A DNA stretch of 10,671 bases from Clostridia bacterium (GTDB taxonomy: Bacteria > Bacillota > Clostridia > RGIG6154), in NCBI GenBank assembly GCA_017523005.1, contig JAFWXG010000192.1, positions 1-10,671 on the forward strand, written 5' to 3'. The position numbers were made by a program, and so were the translations under genes. The notes beneath the pieces were generated by a model. That model did not search any database. It saw nothing but the letters and a program-made list of their open reading frames with translations, and was not told where the DNA came from. Below are positions 7,743 to 10,671 of this stretch, piece by piece. Positions within the stretch are counted from its first letter, which is position 1. Each line of letters begins with the position of its first letter.

Positions 7743-7771
7743 ATTTTACCATAAATTTGCTATAAAGTCAA
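7743..7771 (-). promoter_or_regulatory. Sigma-A promoter of the hydrolase-like gene
   Basis: On the minus strand: -35 TTGACT (7766-7771), 17-base spacer, -10 TAAAAT (7743-7748), with TGG before the -10. The -35 ends 6 bases after the stop of the upstream gene at 7778. No terminator hairpin separates them, so read-through from the parAB operon could add to expression. No obvious operator palindrome was seen. Confidence 0.82.
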
Positions 7772-7777
7772 CATAAT

Positions 7778-8188
7778 TTAACTTTCAAATTTGTCTTTAT
7801 ATTTTTTAAAATCAGCTTTTGAGACCTCTGGAAGAAGATTTTCGTCAACTGCCAAAATACATTCCTTTGCGAGTTCTTCGTTTTTTTCTTTAACAGCCTT
7901 TTCGAGCAAGATAAAAGCTTCTAAAGTTTCAGATTTTTTAATTGCGTTATCTTTTTCGGTTGTCAAAAATTCGTTTTTAGCGACAAGATTGGAATTTTCT
8001 TTTTTAAGTTCTCTGTTTTCGTTGCTTATAATTTCAATTTTTTCTTTTGAAGAGGCGTTAAGAGCATTTTCTTTGCGGTTAACCATGGCGGTTCTTCCAA
8101 CACTGATACCGCCGATAGCAGTTAAAATAACACCAACAACTAAGAGAATTATAATGTATTTAAGAAACTGTGATGTAAATTTGTTCAT
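7778..8188 (-). CDS. Small membrane-anchored coiled-coil protein, parB-coupled, unknown function
   Basis: I do not recognise this 136-residue protein. It has a single hydrophobic helix at about 11-33 (YIIILLVVGVILTAIGGISV) with several glycines. A charged Lys/Glu/Asn-rich segment with heptad-like leucines follows at about 48-90, likely a coiled coil, and then a helical C-terminal part (LLEKAVKEKNEELAKECI). Positive charges flank both sides of the membrane helix, so topology is unclear. The ATG overlaps the parB stop as ATGA, and GAGGAG lies 8 bases upstream inside parB, so it is translationally coupled to parB. In many Clostridia a DUF4446 membrane protein follows spo0J. This protein holds the same slot and general design, but I do not see the DUF4446 C-terminal pattern. 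A role near ParB at the membrane is only an inference from context. Confidence 0.8.
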   Translation of the reverse strand: MNKFTSQFLKYIIILLVVGVILTAIGGISVGRTAMVNRKENALNASSKEKIEIISNENRELKKENSNLVAKNEFLTTEKDNAIKKSETLEAFILLEKAVKEKNEELAKECILAVDENLLPEVSKADFKKYKDKFES

Positions 8189-9045
8189 TTTCCCATCTCC
8201 TCTAATAATTTTGTCATTTGTTTTAAGTCTTTAAAAGAGATTTCAACCTTTCCTTTGTAATTTGAAGAATAGCTTACTTTGATTTTAGTTCCGTATTTTT
8301 TTTCAAGCATACGGCAGGCATCGGAAATAGCATTTTCAACATTTGCATCGCGTTTTACTTCTTTTTTTGGTTTTGAGGGAAGTTGCTTGATTAAAGCTTC
8401 TGTTTGGCGGACATTTAAATCTCTTTCAACAACAATTTCTGCAAATTTTAAAATGTTTACAGGGTTTTCTACGCCAAGCAAAACCTTTGCATGACCAACA
8501 GATAAAACGCCTTTTTTTATCATTTCCTGAACTTTTTCGGGAAGTTTTAACAATCTAAGAGAGTTTGTTACTGCAGGACGGCTTTTTCCTATTTTAACGC
8601 TTACATCTTCCTGAGTTAAGCCAAACTTGTCCATAAGTTGTTTATAACCGAAAGCTTCTTCCAAAGGATTTAAGTCTTCACGCTGAAGATTTTCAATCAA
8701 AGCAATTTCTTCTACTTCGAGAGAAGAATAATCTCTTATAATTACAGGGACATCTTTAATCCCTGCAAGCTTTGCTGCTCTCCAACGGCGTTCACCTGCT
8801 ACTATTTTATAATACCCGTCAGCTTTTGTTACTATTAAAGGCTGAACAATGCCATGAAGTTTAATAGATTCAGCGAGTGCCTCAAGCTTGTCCTTATCAA
8901 AATTTTTTCTGGGCTGTTCTCTGTTAGGTTCGATTTCGTTAACAGAAAGTGTTGCGGAAGGTTTTAAAATTGTTTCCTCGGATACAACTTCAGGAATTAA
9001 AGCGTTAACGCCAAGACCTCTGCCCAAACCTCTTCTTTTAACCAT
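8185..9045 (-). CDS. parB: Chromosome partitioning protein ParB (Spo0J)
   Basis: ParB is the CTP-dependent clamp that loads at parS, slides and nucleates the origin-proximal partition complex. It also stimulates ParA ATPase. The 286 residues show the N-terminal ParA-activating tail KRRGLGRGLGVNALI (3-17) and the N-domain with NREQPRKNF at 41-49, HGIVQPLIV at 64-72 and the GERR CTP-binding box at 84-87. They also show ENLQREDLNPLEEA at 118-131, the parS-reading helix-turn-helix about 143-165 (LTQEDVSVKIGKSRPAVTNSL), and a C-terminal dimerisation part (about 235-286). Start: AGGAGG 9 bases upstream. A parS-like site lies 20 bases upstream, next to the parA stop. Noc is a paralogue alternative, but the linked parA and the GLGRGL tail favour ParB. 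Confidence 0.96.
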   Translation of the reverse strand: MVKRRGLGRGLGVNALIPEVVSEETILKPSATLSVNEIEPNREQPRKNFDKDKLEALAESIKLHGIVQPLIVTKADGYYKIVAGERRWRAAKLAGIKDVPVIIRDYSSLEVEEIALIENLQREDLNPLEEAFGYKQLMDKFGLTQEDVSVKIGKSRPAVTNSLRLLKLPEKVQEMIKKGVLSVGHAKVLLGVENPVNILKFAEIVVERDLNVRQTEALIKQLPSKPKKEVKRDANVENAISDACRMLEKKYGTKIKVSYSSNYKGKVEISFKDLKQMTKLLEEMGK

Positions 9046-9065
9046 TTATTCATTCCTCCTAAAAA

Positions 9066-9081
9066 TGTTCCATGTGGAACA
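9066..9081. promoter_or_regulatory. parS: parS-like ParB binding site
   Basis: TGTTCCATGTGGAACA, a 16-base inverted repeat broken only at the two central bases. The Bacillus parS consensus is TGTTNCACGTGAAACA. This site differs at the centre (ATGT for ACGT) and has G at position 12, which restores symmetry with C at position 5. It sits exactly between the parA stop codon and the parB ribosome binding site, a typical origin-proximal location. Binding strength with the altered centre is uncertain. Confidence 0.75.
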
Positions 9082-9846
9082 TCAACTGTTTTTCTCTATA
9101 AATTCTTTTGCAAGCTCTGTGTATGCAGCAGCACCTGACGCCGTTCTGTCAAACACAATAATGGGTTCGCCGAATGACGGAGCCTCGGATAAACGCACAT
9201 TTCTGGGAATAAGGGAACGGTAAACTTTTTTACCGAAATGTTTTTTAACCTCTTCCACAACCTGCAAAGAAAGGTTTGTTCTTCCGTCAAACATTGTCAT
9301 TACAACACCTTCAATGTCAAGAGATGGATTTAATGCCTTTTTAACCATACTTATGGTGTTTGAAAGCTGAGCAACTCCCTCTAATGCGTAGTATTCACAC
9401 TGAATAGGAACAATTACCGCGTCCGCCGCAACAAGACCATTAAGAGTGATAATTCCAAGCGACGGAGGAGAGTCTATAAATATAAAATCATAGTTATCTT
9501 TAATAGAATTTAATGCATTTTTAAGCAAAAATTCTCTTTTTTCTACACCTACAAGCTCTATTTCAGCACCCGCAAGAGAAATGTCTGATGCTAAAATATG
9601 CATAGAAAAGTAAGGTGCGTCTGCAACAGCATCCTTTGCAGGAATATCGTTCACAAGAACATCATAAATTGTGTATTTCAAATTGCGGGCAGAAACGCCC
9701 AATCCGCCAGTGGTGTTACCCTGCGGGTCAATATCAACAATCAACACCTTTTTGCCCATAGAAGCGACGCAAGCAGACAAATTAACTGCTGTGGTGGTTT
9801 TTCCCACACCGCCCTTTTGGTTGGCAACTGCAATAATTTTTCCCAT
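9082..9846 (-). CDS. parA: Chromosome partitioning ATPase ParA (Soj)
   Basis: ParA is a deviant Walker-type ATPase that dimerises with ATP on the nucleoid. With ParB it segregates origins, and in Bacillus it also regulates DnaA. The 254 residues show the deviant Walker A KGGVGKTT early in the chain (signature Lys in QKGGVGK), DIDPQGNTT, Walker B FIFIDSPPSLG and the C-terminal RNVRLSEAPSFGEPI typical of Soj rather than MinD. The start is set at ATG 9846, preceded by GGAGGG 4 bases upstream. An in-frame ATG 4 codons earlier (9858) has no ribosome binding site; its codons contain the Shine-Dalgarno itself. Its stop abuts the parS-like site, and parB follows 36 bases later. Its promoter lies at 9877-9905. 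Confidence 0.96.
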   Translation of the reverse strand: MGKIIAVANQKGGVGKTTTAVNLSACVASMGKKVLIVDIDPQGNTTGGLGVSARNLKYTIYDVLVNDIPAKDAVADAPYFSMHILASDISLAGAEIELVGVEKREFLLKNALNSIKDNYDFIFIDSPPSLGIITLNGLVAADAVIVPIQCEYYALEGVAQLSNTISMVKKALNPSLDIEGVVMTMFDGRTNLSLQVVEEVKKHFGKKVYRSLIPRNVRLSEAPSFGEPIIVFDRTASGAAAYTELAKEFIEKNS

Positions 9847-9876
9847 AATGCCCTCCATAATTCATTCTTATATAAA

Positions 9877-9905
9877 AGTATAACAAAATATAGAAATAAT
9901 TGCAA
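9877..9905 (-). promoter_or_regulatory. Sigma-A promoter of the parA-parB operon
   Basis: On the minus strand: -35 TTGCAA (9900-9905), 17-base spacer, -10 TATACT (9877-9882) preceded by TGT, an extended -10. It is divergent from the plus-strand promoter at 9977-10005, with 71 bases between the two -35 boxes. That gap holds an AT-rich sequence with short imperfect repeats (ACAAAA/TTTTGT around 9937-9954) and nothing I can name. Confidence 0.82.
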
Positions 9906-9971
9906 GCAAAATGCAGAAAATTTCAAAAATTCGACACAAAAACTACTTTTGTTGTAGAGTTTTAAAGGGTT

Positions 9972-9988
9972 TGTAATTGACTTGTAAC
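9972..9988 (+). promoter_or_regulatory. WalR (YycF) type binding site
   Basis: TGTAAT, five bases, TGTAAC: a perfect match to the WalR consensus TGTWAH-N5-TGTWAH. It overlaps the -35 box of the plus-strand promoter (9977-9982). In Bacillus and Staphylococcus, WalR controls cell-wall genes. The downstream genes encode a secreted protein and a YycH-like membrane protein, which fits. Whether it activates or represses cannot be told from the sequence. Confidence 0.55.
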
Positions 9989-10005
9989 ATTAAAAGGTGT
10001 ATAAT
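9977..10005 (+). promoter_or_regulatory. Sigma-A promoter of the secreted-protein operon
   Basis: -35 TTGACT (9977-9982), 17-base spacer, -10 TATAAT (10000-10005): five of six and six of six to consensus. Transcription would start near 10012, leaving a leader of about 27 bases before the ATG at 10039. The -35 is embedded in the WalR-type repeat. Confidence 0.9.
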
Positions 10006-10038
10006 AAAATTACCAAAATAGAAGAGGAGGCGTATAAA

Positions 10039-10518
10039 ATGCAGAAATTAAAAAAGAAAATTATAGCGAGTGTTGTATGCGTTTTTGCATTGTTATGCCC
10101 TGTTCTGTCTTCGGCATCACCCGCATATTTTTCGGCAACAGCCGATTCTAATAGTTCAAGTCTGGTTGTTATAACAAACCCGCCAAGCTTTTCTTCAACC
10201 ACACAAAAAGGTGTAGTGTTCTGTGGATACGGCTCGGCAGGAACAACTGTTTCAATTTATTTGTTTAATGCAACCACACAGCACTATGAAAAAATGAATG
10301 TTTACGGAAATCCTGTTTCCACAACAATAAACGCATCGGGTGTGTTCTGGAAAAAGGTAGATTTGCCTAACGGACTTAACAAGGTTTTAGTTTGTGCAGA
10401 AAAAGACGGTGCTTATCAGCTTGTTAAAAGAGAAGTTTCTGTATTAAGCTCAAATCTTGCAGACAGAATTAAGGGTTACACAGTAAATATGACAAACGCT
10501 CTGCAAATGGGCAGATAA
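10039..10518 (+). CDS. Secreted protein with one predicted Ig-like beta-sandwich domain
   Basis: I do not recognise a named family. The 159 residues begin with a clear Sec signal peptide: basic MQKLKKK, a hydrophobic core IIASVVCVFALLCPVL and a likely cleavage near SSASPA (about 26-29). Cys20 does not sit in a lipobox, so it is not an obvious lipoprotein. After a Ser/Thr-rich linker (30-42), residues about 43-137 look like one beta-sandwich: VITNPPSF, GVVFCGYGSAGTTVSIYLFN, SGVFWKKVDLPNGLNKVLVCAEKDG. This resembles bacterial Ig-like/Big modules on extracytoplasmic proteins. Cys62 and Cys119 lie on predicted strands and could form a disulfide. The tail ADRIKGYTVNMTNALQ is amphipathic. Start: AGGAGG 8 bases before ATG; the upstream in-frame start at 9997 lies inside the promoter. 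A YycH-like gene follows 12 bases after its stop. Confidence 0.85.
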   Translation: MQKLKKKIIASVVCVFALLCPVLSSASPAYFSATADSNSSSLVVITNPPSFSSTTQKGVVFCGYGSAGTTVSIYLFNATTQHYEKMNVYGNPVSTTINASGVFWKKVDLPNGLNKVLVCAEKDGAYQLVKREVSVLSSNLADRIKGYTVNMTNALQMGR

Positions 10519-10532
10519 GGGGTGTCCCTTAT
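10515..10532 (+). promoter_or_regulatory. Hairpin enclosing stop codon, ribosome binding site and start codon
   Basis: ATAAGGG (10515-10521) pairs perfectly with CCCTTAT (10526-10532) around the loop GTGT. The 5' arm holds the TAA stop of the secreted-protein gene and the AAGGG(G) Shine-Dalgarno of the next gene. The 3' arm ends in the AT of that gene's ATG. A ribosome terminating upstream would melt it, so it predicts strict translational coupling. Confidence 0.6.
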
Positions 10533-10671
10533 GAAAAAAGAAAATTTAAAAACAATCATTTTAACACTACTGATTTTCAGTAGTGTTATTTTAAGTGTTC
10601 AAATATGGATTTTAAACCCCGTCTGGTCAGAAAGAATAAACTTTATTTCATATATTACAGAACATTTTAAA
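10531..10671 (+). CDS. YycH/WalH-like membrane protein, 5' part only (cut by window edge)
   Basis: 47 codons are visible. The sequence starts MKKENLKTIILTLLIFSSVI and continues as a single membrane helix (about 8-28), then a presumably extracytoplasmic part beginning NPVWSERINFISYI. A short basic 'MKxExxKTIIL' start, one helix with SS in the middle and a Trp-containing stretch after it recall YycH/WalH, a membrane regulator of the WalK sensor kinase. This is pattern recollection on a short fragment, so the family call is tentative. AAGGGG lies 8 bases before the ATG inside a hairpin. The upstream WalR-type box and secreted-protein gene support a Wal connection, though the box could also mislead. 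Any single-pass anchor protein is the alternative. Confidence 0.5.
   Translation, partial: MKKENLKTIILTLLIFSSVILSVQIWILNPVWSERINFISYITEHFK
10562..10588 (+). terminator. Terminator-shaped hairpin inside the YycH-like reading frame
   Basis: TAACACTACTGA (10562-10573) pairs perfectly with TCAGTAGTGTTA (10577-10588) around a TTT loop, and TTTT follows at 10589-10592. The shape is that of a weak intrinsic terminator, 44 bases after the secreted-protein stop. Yet it lies 11 codons into the next open frame, across the membrane helix codons. It may attenuate the downstream gene or be a chance coding palindrome. Confidence 0.45.

Noticed and set aside
7778..8188. DUF4446 family protein
   Set aside because: Position after parB and a single membrane helix fit, but the C-terminal pattern I associate with DUF4446 is not present and the protein is shorter.
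8888..9223. Plus-strand frame containing the peptide MFHVEH
   Set aside because: That peptide is the translation of the parS-like palindrome. The frame runs antisense to parB and parA.
9082..9858. Longer parA starting at ATG 9858
   Set aside because: The GGAGGG Shine-Dalgarno lies inside those first codons and serves the ATG at 9846, which gives the normal MGKIIAVANQKGG start.
9997..10038. Upstream start for the secreted protein
   Set aside because: This stretch contains the -10 box and the ribosome binding site. Starting at 10039 gives a proper signal peptide.

Overview
The window looks like the replication-origin neighbourhood of a low-GC Gram-positive chromosome (Bacillota, most likely class Clostridia). 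The reasons are the dnaA-dnaN-remB-recF-gyrB run, strong AGGAGG-type ribosome binding sites, sigma-A promoters with 17-base spacers, a Bacillus-type parS, a DUF370/RemB protein and a perfect WalR-type direct repeat. The W in the GyrB motif PLWGKMLNVEKAR suggests an Oscillospirales-like clostridium, but that is recollection and was not searched. No rRNA, tRNA, CRISPR array, insertion sequence or phage gene is visible.

Layout, in the order the minus strand is read. At 9846-7778 lies parA, a parS-like site, parB and a small membrane coiled-coil protein, transcribed from a promoter at 9877-9905. At 7711-6038 lies a predicted cytoplasmic glycoside-hydrolase-like protein with its own promoter and a terminator at 5985-6024. 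At 5922-1 lie the dnaA promoter, dnaA, a 225-base DnaA-box spacer (likely oriC), dnaN, remB, recF and a gyrB cut by the window edge. dnaN/remB, remB/recF and parB/orf136 overlap, and recF/gyrB are 4 bases apart, so translation is probably coupled along these runs.

On the plus strand, starting 71 bases from the parA promoter, a strong promoter drives a secreted protein with one predicted beta-sandwich domain (10039-10518). It is followed 12 bases later by the start of a single-pass membrane protein resembling YycH/WalH (10531 to the edge). The promoter's -35 box is embedded in a WalR-type direct repeat.

Together the genes cover initiation (DnaA, oriC), the sliding clamp (DnaN), repair (RecF), supercoiling (GyrB) and origin segregation (ParA, ParB, parS). 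The hydrolase-like gene is the one clear outsider. The most interesting points are the WalR-box/YycH-like linkage, a hairpin burying the stop, Shine-Dalgarno and start of adjacent genes, a terminator-shaped hairpin inside the YycH-like reading frame, the membrane protein coupled to parB, and the inverted orientation of parAB relative to the Bacillus arrangement.
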